Under the pieces are notes generated by a model. The model made no database searches and had not been told where the DNA came from. It saw only the letters and a program-made list of their open reading frames with translations. Position numbers and translations under genes: made by a program. Positions 17,283 through 25,255 of a stretch of 51,226 nucleotides of DNA are shown here, piece by piece. How positions within the stretch are numbered: the stretch's first letter is position 1; each line of letters starts with the position of its first letter. The stretch comes from JALOTE01 sp031422195 (GTDB lineage: Bacteria; Pseudomonadota; Alphaproteobacteria; Rhizobiales; Rhizobiaceae): assembly GCA_031422195.1 (NCBI GenBank), contig JANOPZ010000146.1:1-51226 (forward strand), written 5' to 3'.

Positions 17283-17915
17283 ATGGGACGTGCACAATAT
17301 GATCATCCTCTAGACGAACGACAGGTTTGGAATGCGTGCAAGAAAGTCGGTGCAAAGCGGGCTTTGAAACCAAAGCAGATTTGGCAAATTCGCTTTTATT
17401 TGGATTATGAACGCAGGCTGCGTGATCGGGCACTGTTTGATCTGGCAATCTATAGCAAACTCAAAGGCTGCGATCTCGTAAACATTAAAATCGGCACATT
17501 CGTGATTGGCCCTGAAATCCGAACCGGTGCAATAGTCATTCAGCAAAAGACAGGTCGCCCTGTTCAATTTGAAATCATGACAGATGCACGTGTCAGCCTG
17601 CTTGCCTGGCCTGAGCGACGCGGCGGCACAGTGGATGACTATGCTTTTCCAAGTCGGAATAATCAAACGTCACACTTGAGCACGCGGCAATACGCGAGGC
17701 TTGTTGATGAATGGGTCTCTGCGGTTGGCTTGCGCAAGGAAGAGTATGTCACTCATTCAATGAGGCGAACCAAAGCATCGATCATTTACAAGGCGACCGG
17801 CAATCTCCGTGCGATCCAGCTTTTGCTTGGGCATACCAAGATAGAAAACACAGTGCGATACCTTGGTGTTAATGTCGAAGACGCACTGGCTTTGGCGGAA
17901 GGAACTGAGGTTTGA
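17283..17915 (+). CDS. Tyrosine recombinase/integrase (short, Arg-to-Lys at first catalytic position)
   Basis: 210-residue site-specific recombinase. ATG 17283 with GGGAG 9 bp upstream gives MGRAQYDHPLDERQ. The C-terminal catalytic domain shows HSMRRTKAS (box II H-x-x-R), LLGHTKIENTVRYLG (GH and the Tyr nucleophile) and a C-terminal DALALAEGTEV. At the first box the protein reads YSKLKGCDLV; from memory, relatives of this short integrase family read SKLRGCDLV, so the first catalytic Arg seems to be Lys here. There is no arm-binding domain. It may be inactive or a solitary remnant of a mobile element; an IS3 relic lies just downstream. Confidence 0.85.
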   Translation: MGRAQYDHPLDERQVWNACKKVGAKRALKPKQIWQIRFYLDYERRLRDRALFDLAIYSKLKGCDLVNIKIGTFVIGPEIRTGAIVIQQKTGRPVQFEIMTDARVSLLAWPERRGGTVDDYAFPSRNNQTSHLSTRQYARLVDEWVSAVGLRKEEYVTHSMRRTKASIIYKATGNLRAIQLLLGHTKIENTVRYLGVNVEDALALAEGTEV

Positions 17916-18136
17916 ATGACGTCTGAAACTCAAAGGCTTTTGGGCTGTTCCACAGGGCCTTTGGGTCGCTGTAAAATTTAGGCATCGTCAATGACGCGGC
18001 AGCTTTGCGCTTAATTGCGGTCGTTAATTTGCGGATTGGTTAGCCTGATAGCGAACGTTCAATTTTCGCGCATCTGCCACGAAGCAGCAAAATCATTTCT
18101 ATTACCTGCATGAAATTTGCGTTTCTCAAATTCCGC

Positions 18137-18310
18137 GTCACTTACATCTAGACAGCCGAGGGGTGGTTGTACTTTGCCGCGATCGTTGATCTGAACTCGC
18201 GAAATGTCTTTGATAAGCCAAGGGAAACGCCTGAAACGTGATCTGGCACTCAGGCCGTTAACAACGGAAACTGCTCTCACAACTTTGCATCAATGGGTGG
18301 AGAAGTCTGG
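18137..18310 (+). pseudogene. Decayed IS3-family transposase (OrfB) fragment
   Basis: Translating the plus strand gives VTYI-stop-TAEGWLYFAAIVDLNSR from 18137, the DDE-domain block typical of IS3-family OrfB (DITYI..EGWLYLA..DL.SR). In another phase from about 18229 it gives RLKRDLALRPL, the next conserved block. An in-frame stop and a frame change show it is dead. The rest of the 788-bp gap (17,916-18,703) has no gene I can identify, only an FNR-type box near its end. Identification rests on motif recognition, not an alignment. Confidence 0.6.
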
Positions 18311-18635
18311 GGGAGATTGCGACAAACATGCAAGTTGAAAGGTCTGCGAAGGAAAAAAGTTAAAGGCGCTTAAAAGCGTTGAACACCTGAACCGGCTAAC
18401 TGTGCTGGTCAGTTTGACAAGCACTTCCGAAAAATCATTCAATCCAATATCCTTGTTTTCGATCTAAGAGATAGAACCCAAAAAAAACAATGCTCTGCAA
18501 TGCGCGCCTACCGCGTTGCGGGAGTGCGATGAGGAATGGCTAAAGATGGCACTTAAGCTTGTCGATCAATAATTGAACCCAAGCAGCCTGCACGAGCTAT
18601 ACACCCTCAATCTGTTTTCAGCGAATTCTCACACA

Positions 18636-18649
18636 TTGATTGAGATCAG
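18636..18649 (+). promoter_or_regulatory. FNR/DNR-type box upstream of the 129-aa protein operon
   Basis: TTGAT-TGAG-ATCAG. Its centre at 18,642.5 would place the start of transcription near 18,684 if used at -41.5, 20 bp before the first gene. Confidence 0.75.
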
Positions 18650-18703
18650 TTCCGGACCAATGAAATAGGCATATCCTTTCGGTTCAGTGAGGATATTACG
18701 CCC

Positions 18704-19093
18704 ATGCCAAAGACCGAATTGACAACAATCACATTACACTTGGCAAGAACTGCGGCCTTTCCAGAAGGCTCAGACCAGCACGGCTATGTGTTCGTGGCAC
18801 CGCTTGATGACAATGGGCACATAGACGCTGACAGCTGGTTGCAGACAAAAAGCACATGTGTTGCGCACAGGTTTCGGGGCAATGAACCTATCAAGCACGG
18901 ATTATTGGTGCGCAGGGCAGGCGGTCATAAAGGGGCGACATGGGGCTTTGATTACAACCGTTCCACACATGCCGATGACGAGATGGGGTTTCATTTTGGC
19001 GAACATGCTTTCACATCGGGTGAATATGTTTCCATAAGTGACTCTGATGGCGGGATGGAAACATTCAAAATTTACGCTGTCTCGCCGCTGTGA
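18704..19093 (+). CDS. Conserved protein of unknown function, 129 aa
   Basis: I do not recognise a named family. Soluble, no signal peptide or membrane segment, rich in His and Asp (ADDEMGFHFGEHAF, HGLLVRRAGGHKGATWGF). Predicted mainly beta from its alternating pattern. It leads a three-gene unit: its TGA overlaps the GTG of a cytochrome c gene, which in turn overlaps NAD(P)H-hydrate dehydratase. An FNR-type box lies 54 bp upstream, so expression probably rises when oxygen is scarce. The many His residues could bind a metal or haem, but no motif shows this. Confidence 0.8.
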   Translation: MPKTELTTITLHLARTAAFPEGSDQHGYVFVAPLDDNGHIDADSWLQTKSTCVAHRFRGNEPIKHGLLVRRAGGHKGATWGFDYNRSTHADDEMGFHFGEHAFTSGEYVSISDSDGGMETFKIYAVSPL

Positions 19094-19416
19094 CCCGGCA
19101 TTACCATGCCACATTGGCATTTGTGGCCGCATTTTCCCTGCTCATGTTTACAAGTGGCGGATTGGCCGCTGATCAAATTGCAGGCAAGGAGTTTGCCGCC
19201 CAGAACTGCAGCCGCTGCCATGCCATAAGTGCGACGGATGCCAGTCCATACGCCAAAGCCCCGCCATTCCGCGTAGTTGCCCGAAAATACAAACTTGAAT
19301 ACCTGCAAGAGGCTCTGGCTGAGGGTATTGTAACCGGCCATAGCACGATGCCGGAGTTTATTTTAACGCCGGTTCAAATCGATGACTTGCTGGCGTATTT
19401 CGAAACACTGAAATGA
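19090..19416 (+). CDS. Small c-type cytochrome
   Basis: Exported monohaem cytochrome c of 108 residues with a GTG start that overlaps the preceding stop (GTGA). Residues 1-27 form a signal peptide (LAFVAAFSLLMFTSGGLAAD). The haem site CSRCH lies near residue 38 and the likely sixth ligand is the Met in GHSTMPEF near residue 87. It is a class I cytochrome by layout, acting in the periplasm; its redox partner is unknown. Its stop overlaps the start of the NnrD gene (ATGA). Coupling of a periplasmic cytochrome with a cytoplasmic metabolite-repair enzyme is unusual. Confidence 0.9.
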   Translation: MTRHYHATLAFVAAFSLLMFTSGGLAADQIAGKEFAAQNCSRCHAISATDASPYAKAPPFRVVARKYKLEYLQEALAEGIVTGHSTMPEFILTPVQIDDLLAYFETLK

Positions 19417-20321
19417 CAATGGCTTCAAGAACTGGCCCGGACACTGGCAATATGGATGCTGTATTAAACACACCCAAGATCTGGCAAGCTTTGCTCCCCG
19501 CCCATTCGCGTGATATTCATAAATACCAGCGCGGCCATTGTCTTGTTGTGAGCGGCAGCGAACTTCAAACCGGCGCTTCGCGTTTGGCGGCGACAGCGGC
19601 ACTGAATAATGGCGCCGGCGCTGTATCGATAATTGGCAATAAAGCGGCATTGCGGATTCATGCCACACAGGTGACTTCGATAATGCTGCAGGAGGCAACA
19701 ACGCCCGCAGATTTCGCGGTGCTTCTTGCAACCGGCAAATTCGACGCGGTCATTATTGGGCCAGCGGCGGGGGAAGGTCAGCCAACTCTGACCCGAATTC
19801 AAGCAATCCAAAAAGCAGGGCTGCCTTTCGTTTTGGACGCTGACGCATTCACGGCTATGACCGGCCAACTGAGGCCATCTGGTCAAACAGATGCAAAAAC
19901 GCCAACTTGTGTTATGACGCCGCATGCGGGCGAGTTTGCAAAACTATTTGCAACGCTGCTCACCGAAGATGCACAGTTCAATGCGCTTTCGATAGAACTT
20001 CAACACGCGAAGGTTGAGCAAGCCCGTGCCGCAGCGCGGATTGCGAATTCTATCATTGTGTTCAAAGGTTTTGATACTGTAATCGCCGCGCCGGACGGCA
20101 GGGCAATATTAAATAACAATGCCGGCCCGGAACTTGCCACTGCCGGTTCCGGCGATGTCTTGTCGGGACTGATTGGTGCGCATCTGGCAGGCGGTATGCC
20201 GCCATTTGAGGCCGCAGCGGCGGCGGTCTGGCTGCATGGCTATCTTGGCGCACAAATAGGCATAGGCCTCACCGCAGACCGGCTGGTCGAACAGGTGAGG
20301 CCGTTAGGCGCTTTTCTTTAA
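19413..20321 (+). CDS. nnrD: ADP-dependent NAD(P)H-hydrate dehydratase
   Basis: Repairs damaged hydrated NAD(P)H using ADP, in the cytoplasm. 302 residues of the ribokinase-like YjeF C-terminal/CARKD fold: HKYQRGHCLVVSGS near residue 37, GAGAVSIIG near 70, a PFVLDADAFTAM stretch near 145, VMTPHAGEFAKLF near 168, and the diagnostic AGSGDVLSGLIGAHLAGG near 245. The N-terminal epimerase half (NnrE) found in many bacterial fusions is absent. Overlaps the cytochrome c gene by 4 bp and shares its FNR-box promoter. Confidence 0.92.
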   Translation: MTMASRTGPDTGNMDAVLNTPKIWQALLPAHSRDIHKYQRGHCLVVSGSELQTGASRLAATAALNNGAGAVSIIGNKAALRIHATQVTSIMLQEATTPADFAVLLATGKFDAVIIGPAAGEGQPTLTRIQAIQKAGLPFVLDADAFTAMTGQLRPSGQTDAKTPTCVMTPHAGEFAKLFATLLTEDAQFNALSIELQHAKVEQARAAARIANSIIVFKGFDTVIAAPDGRAILNNNAGPELATAGSGDVLSGLIGAHLAGGMPPFEAAAAAVWLHGYLGAQIGIGLTADRLVEQVRPLGAFL

Positions 20322-20438
20322 TGATCAATCGTCAGAGTTTTGAGGTCAGCGCTTCGTGCTAGGTCTGTTTAAATCATCACATGACTGCTTTTGGATGTGT
20401 CATGGTGCTTTCGTTGGCAATTGACCGCCAAAATGAGT

Positions 20439-20918
20439 TCACTGCGGTGTCATATGCGATTCAACAAACCACAACTGCTGGTCAACGCCGCGTGAAATTT
20501 CGGTGAACAAATCGGCGGTGGTGACATCGCCAAGTTCATCTGCCTTTTTTATGGCTTCGTGAACAGATTGGCCGAAAGCGGCCAACGCTCCTGCCACTGC
20601 GAATATATGTTGTTTTTCATCTGCAATGCCCAATGGATATGGAATGAGAAATGAGTTTTCAGTAGCTGTTTGAACAGTCCCCAGCGCAGTGCCACCGAGG
20701 CCACCGGCCCGCTCCGCAATCATATCGGAAAAATTTTCGACCTCTTCCGAAACCGTATCAAAAAGTTTATGCACCGAGATAAACGCAGGCCCGCGTACGT
20801 TCCAATGGGCTTGTTTCATTTGTGCATGCAAATCTATGGCGGCGGCCAGATGCTGGTTGAGCAGCACCACAATTTGCAATCGCACTTTTTCCGGCAATGT
20901 GTTTCGGGTCGGCTGCAT
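20439..20918 (-). CDS. dps: Dps-family DNA-binding ferritin-like protein
   Basis: Cytoplasmic 12-mer that binds DNA and oxidises and stores iron, protecting against peroxide. 159 residues. Ferroxidase-site residues at the dimer interface are visible in LHAQMKQAHWNVRGPAFISVHKLFD and EEVENFSDMIAER. Start with CAGGAG 9 bp upstream. The gene stands alone, convergent with nnrD and divergent from the BA14K gene. I saw no FNR-type box in its upstream region, unlike most neighbours. OxyR or stationary-phase control is possible but not visible. Confidence 0.93.
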   Translation of the reverse strand: MQPTRNTLPEKVRLQIVVLLNQHLAAAIDLHAQMKQAHWNVRGPAFISVHKLFDTVSEEVENFSDMIAERAGGLGGTALGTVQTATENSFLIPYPLGIADEKQHIFAVAGALAAFGQSVHEAIKKADELGDVTTADLFTEISRGVDQQLWFVESHMTPQ

Positions 20919-21088
20919 GTTTACGCTCCTGTATCGTTTGAGTGCTCCCGCGACGTATGCGGATAAAACACATTAACCCTCATAAGAGAGGCATCGCATT
21001 AACCTGCATCATAGCGCGGCATCCAAACTGCTGATCAAATTGGTTTAAGGTGCCTTAAGCGCTGCAACCAACAGTGAAGGATTTTCAT

Positions 21089-21517
21089 ATGCGACGCATC
21101 ACCAGCCTTTTGGCAGGAATTGCCGTTCTTGCCTCAACATTGACAACGCCATTATTATCGACGCCAGCCTCAGCCTTATCACTTGGCATAGGCGCACCGG
21201 TTCCCGCACAATCTGATATTCAACTGGTCTCAGATCGCGATGTTTTTCGCCAGAATAATAATGGGGTTTATCTCAACGGCGTGCGCGGACATAATAAATG
21301 GCGCAACGGATATCGCCGCAGCAATGGGTTCTGGTTTCCCGCCGCTGCATTTCTTGGCGGTGTGATCATCGGTGGCGCAATTGTGAGCGGCAATAACCAG
21401 TTTGGAATTCGCCACATCCGCTGGTGTGAAAACCGCTATCGTTCATACCGCACCAGCAGCAATTCTTACCAGCCATATAATGGCCCGCGCCGTATTTGCT
21501 ATTCACCTTACAACTAG
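21089..21517 (+). CDS. BA14K-family secreted protein
   Basis: 142 residues from ATG 21089, with GAAGGA upstream (GTG 21074 is an alternative). An N-terminal signal peptide (about 30 residues, ending near ASALS), a hydrophobic Gly-rich segment (AAFLGGVIIGGAIVSG) and the C-terminal BA14K signature HIRWCENRYRSYRTSSNSYQ...YNGPRRICYS. The family is confined largely to Hyphomicrobiales; the Brucella member is an immunoreactive lectin-like protein. Its role here is unknown, probably cell envelope. A strong terminator follows. Confidence 0.88.
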   Translation: MRRITSLLAGIAVLASTLTTPLLSTPASALSLGIGAPVPAQSDIQLVSDRDVFRQNNNGVYLNGVRGHNKWRNGYRRSNGFWFPAAAFLGGVIIGGAIVSGNNQFGIRHIRWCENRYRSYRTSSNSYQPYNGPRRICYSPYN

Positions 21518-21535
21518 AGCTTCGAAACCCTTTGG

Positions 21536-21571
21536 CGGAATGCAAGCGTTTGCGTTCCGTCTGCTTTTTTT
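21536..21571 (+). terminator. Rho-independent terminator after the BA14K gene
   Basis: CGGAATGCAA / TTGCGTTCCG stem (10 bp, one T-G pair), GCGT loop and a seven-T run a few bases later. Confidence 0.88.
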
Positions 21572-21601
21572 ACGCACCCGCATTTAACAAAGGATAATTC
21601 A

Positions 21602-22372
21602 ATGGCTGACACGAATTCATTTACTGGTAAAACCGCATTGATCACCGGCGCTGCCGGAGCCATTGGCTTTGCCACGGCAAAATTATTAGCAAGCCGCGGA
21701 GCAAGCATTGCCGCAATGGATATAAAGGGTGCTGAATTCAGCGCTTTGAAAAAGGAAATTCCGGATGTACTGGTGCTTGAAGGCGATGTTGCCGACGAGG
21801 CGTCATTTGCGGCTTGCGTTGCAAGCGCGATCAAAACATATGGCAAGATCGACATCTTCTTCAACAATGCCGGAATAGAAGGCGCGGTTGCGCCAATCCC
21901 CGATTTTCCTGTTGATGTGTTTCGCAAAGTTCTGGAGGTCAACGTTGTCGGTATTTTTCTTGGCTTGAAGCTGGTCATCCCGCATATGGCAAAAGCCGGC
22001 GGCGGCTCAATTATCAACTCATCCAGCGTCGCCGGACTGGCAGGCTCACCCGGGCTTTGCGCCTATATTGCCAGCAAGCATGCGGTCTTAGGGTTGACGC
22101 GCACAGCTGCCGTGGAATGGGGGGACAAAGGCATCCGGGTCAATTGTATCAATCCCGGCCCGATCGAAAGCCGGATGATGGCGTCTATCGAAGAGGGTGC
22201 TGCACCCGGTGCCGCATCGGCTGTTCACGACGGATTTGCAAAAACCATCCCAATGAAGCGCTATGGTACGCCTGAAGAAGTGGCGGGCGTGGTGGCATTT
22301 CTCGCGTCCGACGATGCCGGCTATGTCAACGGTGCGTTTTACACTGTCGATGGCGGAATGACAGCAGCTTAA
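21602..22372 (+). CDS. SDR-family NAD(P)-dependent oxidoreductase
   Basis: Classical short-chain dehydrogenase of 256 residues. Cofactor motif TGAAGAIGFATAK near residue 15, NNAG near 89, catalytic Ser in INSSSVAGLAGS near 139-143, and Tyr-Lys in YIASKHAVLGL near 155. The Asp at the end of the second strand (AAMDIKG) points to NAD+ rather than NADP+. C-terminal CINPGPIESRMM and GGMTAA are typical of the FabG-like branch. Substrate unknown. Monocistronic after the BA14K terminator; its end overlaps a convergent small gene by a few bases. Confidence 0.9.
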   Translation: MADTNSFTGKTALITGAAGAIGFATAKLLASRGASIAAMDIKGAEFSALKKEIPDVLVLEGDVADEASFAACVASAIKTYGKIDIFFNNAGIEGAVAPIPDFPVDVFRKVLEVNVVGIFLGLKLVIPHMAKAGGGSIINSSSVAGLAGSPGLCAYIASKHAVLGLTRTAAVEWGDKGIRVNCINPGPIESRMMASIEEGAAPGAASAVHDGFAKTIPMKRYGTPEEVAGVVAFLASDDAGYVNGAFYTVDGGMTAA

Positions 22373-22623
22373 CTGCGCCGCACAGAGTTGCCGCTGTTAA
22401 TGATAGCGTTGATCACAGCGGCGACAGCGGCGTTCAAACCGGCCCGATCTCCCGTTTTCGGATTATTTTCATGGGCGGCGGCGGCATCTTTCAAAATCCC
22501 CATGATTTCTTTTTCCGGCAAAATTTTGGCCTCGTTTAATGCGAGCAGCAACGACTCGCAAATGGCCAGTGCGGCTGTTCCGGCGACATCGGGGATTGCT
22601 CTCATATCGTTTGCTGCAGGCAT
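22369..22623 (-). CDS. Small hypothetical protein, 84 aa
   Basis: Unrecognised, Ala-rich, probably all-helical and soluble (TAALAICESLLLALNEAKILP, KEIMGILKDAAAAH). Start chosen at ATG 22623 because AAAGG lies 8 bp upstream; a GTG at 22638 is the longer alternative. The C-terminus (INAIINSGNSVRRS) overlaps the end of the SDR gene on the other strand. Coding character is supported by ribosome site and composition only. Confidence 0.6.
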   Translation of the reverse strand: MPAANDMRAIPDVAGTAALAICESLLLALNEAKILPEKEIMGILKDAAAAHENNPKTGDRAGLNAAVAAVINAIINSGNSVRRS

Positions 22624-22717
22624 GATGGAACCTTTCACGTGCCGGGCAGTTAGTATGGTGTCTGCCCAATAGGCTTAATCTTACCGCAGCATCATTTCAC
22701 GGTTTTTTGGCAGCGTG

Positions 22718-22731
22718 TTGATGCAGATTAG
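22718..22731 (+). promoter_or_regulatory. FNR/DNR-type box just upstream of the Crp/Fnr gene
   Basis: TTGAT-GCAG-ATTAG. It ends only 27 bp before the likely ATG, so activation at -41.5 would put the start of transcription inside the gene. A repressor (autoregulatory) role is more plausible than activation. Confidence 0.6.
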
Positions 22732-22758
22732 TATTTGAATGTCGTGAGGGCGGGAAAA

Positions 22759-23574
22759 ATGCATATTTCTGTTGAGCCTTTATCAGGTGCAAAAGCAAAA
22801 TTACCCGCTGCGATTATGCAGGTGTGCGGCAAACTGCAGCTGCCGGACATTGCGAAAACGCCGTTGGCGCGTAAACTCGGCGCTTATGTCGGTTTAACCG
22901 CTGCAGAACTGACTATTCTCGACGGGTTCCACAACCGAAAGCGGCGTTTTCCGGTTGGCAAAGATCTGGTCTATGAGGGCCAATGCAACCAGTGCGCTTA
23001 TGTTTTGGCAAGTGGATGGGCGTGTTCCTATAAACTATTGCCAAATGGCCTCCGCCAAATTGTGGATTTTCAAATTCCGGGCGATTTTTTAGGTTTGCGT
23101 TCAGTTTTGTTCCGAACAGCGGATCATAATGTCGAGCCGGTAACACCCATAGAGGCCTCGGAGCTGACCGCCGATGATTTGCTGAGCGCGTTTACAGCCA
23201 CGCCGCGGCTGGCAACAGCGGTATTGTGGGCCACATCACGCGATGAGGCCATGGTGGTTGAGCATCTGGTTGGCATCGGCCGCCGTGATGCAGGGCAGCG
23301 GACCGCACATTTTTTACTGGAACTTGGCGCGCGGTTGAAACTTGTTGGCTTGGCCACCAATGCAGGTTTTGATTGCCCGCTCTCACAATCTTTATTGGCG
23401 GACGCGCTGGGTTTAAGCGCTGTGCATATCAATCGCGTGTTGCGCCAATTGCGCGAAGATGGGTTTTTAACATTTCAAAAAGGCAGAGTTGCCTTTGATG
23501 ATTTGCCCGGCCTGATCGAATTTGCTGATTTTGACCGCCAATATCTTGATCATGAAGGCCCGCTTATAAAATAG
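22759..23574 (+). CDS. Crp/Fnr-family transcriptional regulator
   Basis: 271 residues from ATG 22759 behind GAGGG (a TTG at 22735 extends it). An N-terminal cyclic-nucleotide-type sensor barrel (GKDLVYEGQCNQCAYVLASGW, DFQIPGDFLGLRS) and a C-terminal winged helix (SQSLLADALGLSAVHINRVLRQLREDGF, residues about 208-235). The four-Cys N-terminal cluster ligands of oxygen-sensing FNR are not present; the only Cys pair is CNQC in the barrel. The recognition helix carries the HINRVLRQL pattern rather than FNR's E-x2-SR core, so it may not read the TTGAT boxes itself. It carries one such box at its own promoter. Confidence 0.88.
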   Translation: MHISVEPLSGAKAKLPAAIMQVCGKLQLPDIAKTPLARKLGAYVGLTAAELTILDGFHNRKRRFPVGKDLVYEGQCNQCAYVLASGWACSYKLLPNGLRQIVDFQIPGDFLGLRSVLFRTADHNVEPVTPIEASELTADDLLSAFTATPRLATAVLWATSRDEAMVVEHLVGIGRRDAGQRTAHFLLELGARLKLVGLATNAGFDCPLSQSLLADALGLSAVHINRVLRQLREDGFLTFQKGRVAFDDLPGLIEFADFDRQYLDHEGPLIK

Positions 23575-23625
23575 TTGCCCTTTAACGACCGGATTATCCG
23601 TAGCAAGCCAAACAACGACCGTGAC

Positions 23626-23639
23626 TTGATGCAGATCAG
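23626..23639 (+). promoter_or_regulatory. FNR/DNR-type box upstream of the DUF883-exporter operon
   Basis: TTGAT-GCAG-ATCAG, the commonest form in this window. Centre 89 bp before the DUF883 start codon; use at -41.5 gives a leader of about 48 nt. Confidence 0.75.
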
Positions 23640-23721
23640 TGCAACTTCCCCGTAATGGCCGAAGATGGACGATAACGGAGGCATTCCGGCAACTGTAACT
23701 CATTCATAACAGGACGTAATT

Positions 23722-24054
23722 ATGGCAATTGACACCAACAGCCAAAATTCAAAAGCAGTCGCAGCAAACTATGAAGCCATTACAGAACATTTAGCCGAAT
23801 TGCGCAAAGATATCTCTAAACTCGCGTCATCGGTTGGCTTTGCAGTGGACAGCGGACGCCGGTCGCTATCAAACGATCTATCAGATGGCGTGAGCCAAGC
23901 GGCGAAGTTTGTTGGGAGCAAAGGCCGCTATCTTGGCCGCAAAAGCCATGATGCCGAGGTTGAATTTGAAAGCGTTATTTCAAACAATCCATTAATCGCC
24001 CTTGCAATTGCGGCTGGTGCCGGACTGCTGATTGGCGCGATGATGCGGCGATAA
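23722..24054 (+). CDS. DUF883 (ElaB/YqjD-type) membrane-anchored protein
   Basis: 110 residues. A long amphipathic helical region (EAITEHLAELRKDISKLASS) is followed by a C-terminal membrane anchor (NPLIALAIAAGAGLLIGAMMRR), the layout of ElaB/YqjD proteins that in E. coli tether stationary-phase ribosomes to the inner membrane. Ribosome site AGGACG. 13 bp upstream of a MacA-like gene and downstream of an FNR-type box, so it probably heads the exporter operon. A ribosome-tethering function here is inferred from family only. Confidence 0.85.
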   Translation: MAIDTNSQNSKAVAANYEAITEHLAELRKDISKLASSVGFAVDSGRRSLSNDLSDGVSQAAKFVGSKGRYLGRKSHDAEVEFESVISNNPLIALAIAAGAGLLIGAMMRR

Positions 24055-24067
24055 AACGGCAGGCAAC

Positions 24068-25255
24068 ATGTCAGGAAACCCAAAATCTGAGCCTTCGCCT
24101 TCAAAACGTGCAGGCGTTCAAGCACCGCCAACCGAAACCAAGCCAATAGCGCCGGCAACCCGAAAATGGCCGTGGTGGTGGATTGGCGGATCTGCGGCTG
24201 CGCTCATTATTGGCGGCGGAATTTATTATTTTCAGCCTTTCACAGCAATGCCGGTAAATGTTGCGGTTGAAACAGTAACAGCGTCCCCAATTACCCGCGT
24301 TCTCGCCGTCAATGGCCGCATCGCAGCCATGCATTCGGTTGATGTGCGGGCTTCAGTGAGCGGCACGTTAGCTGCGCTGCCGATTGTTGAGGGCGCTGCC
24401 GTGCGGCTGGGCGATGTTCTGGCGCGCATCAGCCCTGCTGCCCAAGAAGCCGTGGTGCGCCAATCGCGCGCGTCGCTGGATGCGGGCCGTGTCACTGAGG
24501 CTTTGGCCAATGCCAATTACAAGCGGTTGGCCGCGCTCAAAGGCGTTGTGACCCGCACGGCAATTGAAACAGCAGCGAGCAACGCCAGTTCAGCCAGCGA
24601 AGATGTCAGGCGGCTTGCCGCTTTGTTTGATCAGGCTGAAATTCAACTGGCCAAGTTCACGGTATTGTCTCCGATTTCAGGCACGATTTTATCGATAAAC
24701 GGCGAAACCGGCCAATTGGTTGATCCGGCCACGGCTCTGGTTACCATCGCTGACCTTGGCCAGCTTGTTGTTGAAACCGATATTGACGAGGCTTACTCAA
24801 CACAAATCAAAGACCGTATGCCTGCCGTCTTAAAACTGGTTGGCGAAGAAACCACGCGCACCGGAAAAGTCAGTTTGATTGCCCGTAAAGTCAATGCCGC
24901 AACCGGCGGGCTGGCCGTGCAGATTGCGTTTGATGAACCGGTTTCAGCGCCGGTCGGACTGACAGTGACGATGAATATTATGGTTGACCAACAGGATAGC
25001 GCGTTGTCTGTGCCGCGCGCCGCTATCATCACTGATACTGCGGGATCAACAGTTTTCATCGTTGAAAACGGGATAGCCCTTAGCCGCGCAATAACAGTCA
25101 TCGATTGGCCATCCGAACGGCTGATGGTCACCAAGGGTCTTACCATTGGGGACGTCGTGATTGCAGATGCCACCGGTGTTACCGATGGCCAAAAAGTGAC
25201 TGTACCGGCCGCACCGAACGAGGCCGCTGCCCCCAAACCCGTCGCAGCGCCCTGA
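24068..25255 (+). CDS. Periplasmic adaptor of an ABC exporter (MacA/HlyD-like)
   Basis: 395-residue membrane-fusion protein. Proline-rich cytoplasmic N-terminus, one membrane anchor (WPWWWIGGSAAALIIGGGI, about residues 35-57), lipoyl half-motifs (VRASVSGTLAALPIVEGAAV and SPISGTILSINGETG), a short coiled-coil hairpin between them (about 125-190), then beta-barrel and membrane-proximal domains. It would bridge the FtsX-like permease to the outer membrane or periplasm. The stop overlaps the permease start (TGATG). Substrate unknown; macrolide export cannot be assumed. Confidence 0.87.
   Translation: MSGNPKSEPSPSKRAGVQAPPTETKPIAPATRKWPWWWIGGSAAALIIGGGIYYFQPFTAMPVNVAVETVTASPITRVLAVNGRIAAMHSVDVRASVSGTLAALPIVEGAAVRLGDVLARISPAAQEAVVRQSRASLDAGRVTEALANANYKRLAALKGVVTRTAIETAASNASSASEDVRRLAALFDQAEIQLAKFTVLSPISGTILSINGETGQLVDPATALVTIADLGQLVVETDIDEAYSTQIKDRMPAVLKLVGEETTRTGKVSLIARKVNAATGGLAVQIAFDEPVSAPVGLTVTMNIMVDQQDSALSVPRAAIITDTAGSTVFIVENGIALSRAITVIDWPSERLMVTKGLTIGDVVIADATGVTDGQKVTVPAAPNEAAAPKPVAAP

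Noticed and set aside
18059..18280. 73-codon minus-strand frame in the mobile-element scar
   Set aside because: The opposite strand carries IS3 transposase motifs in two phases, which better explains the sequence.
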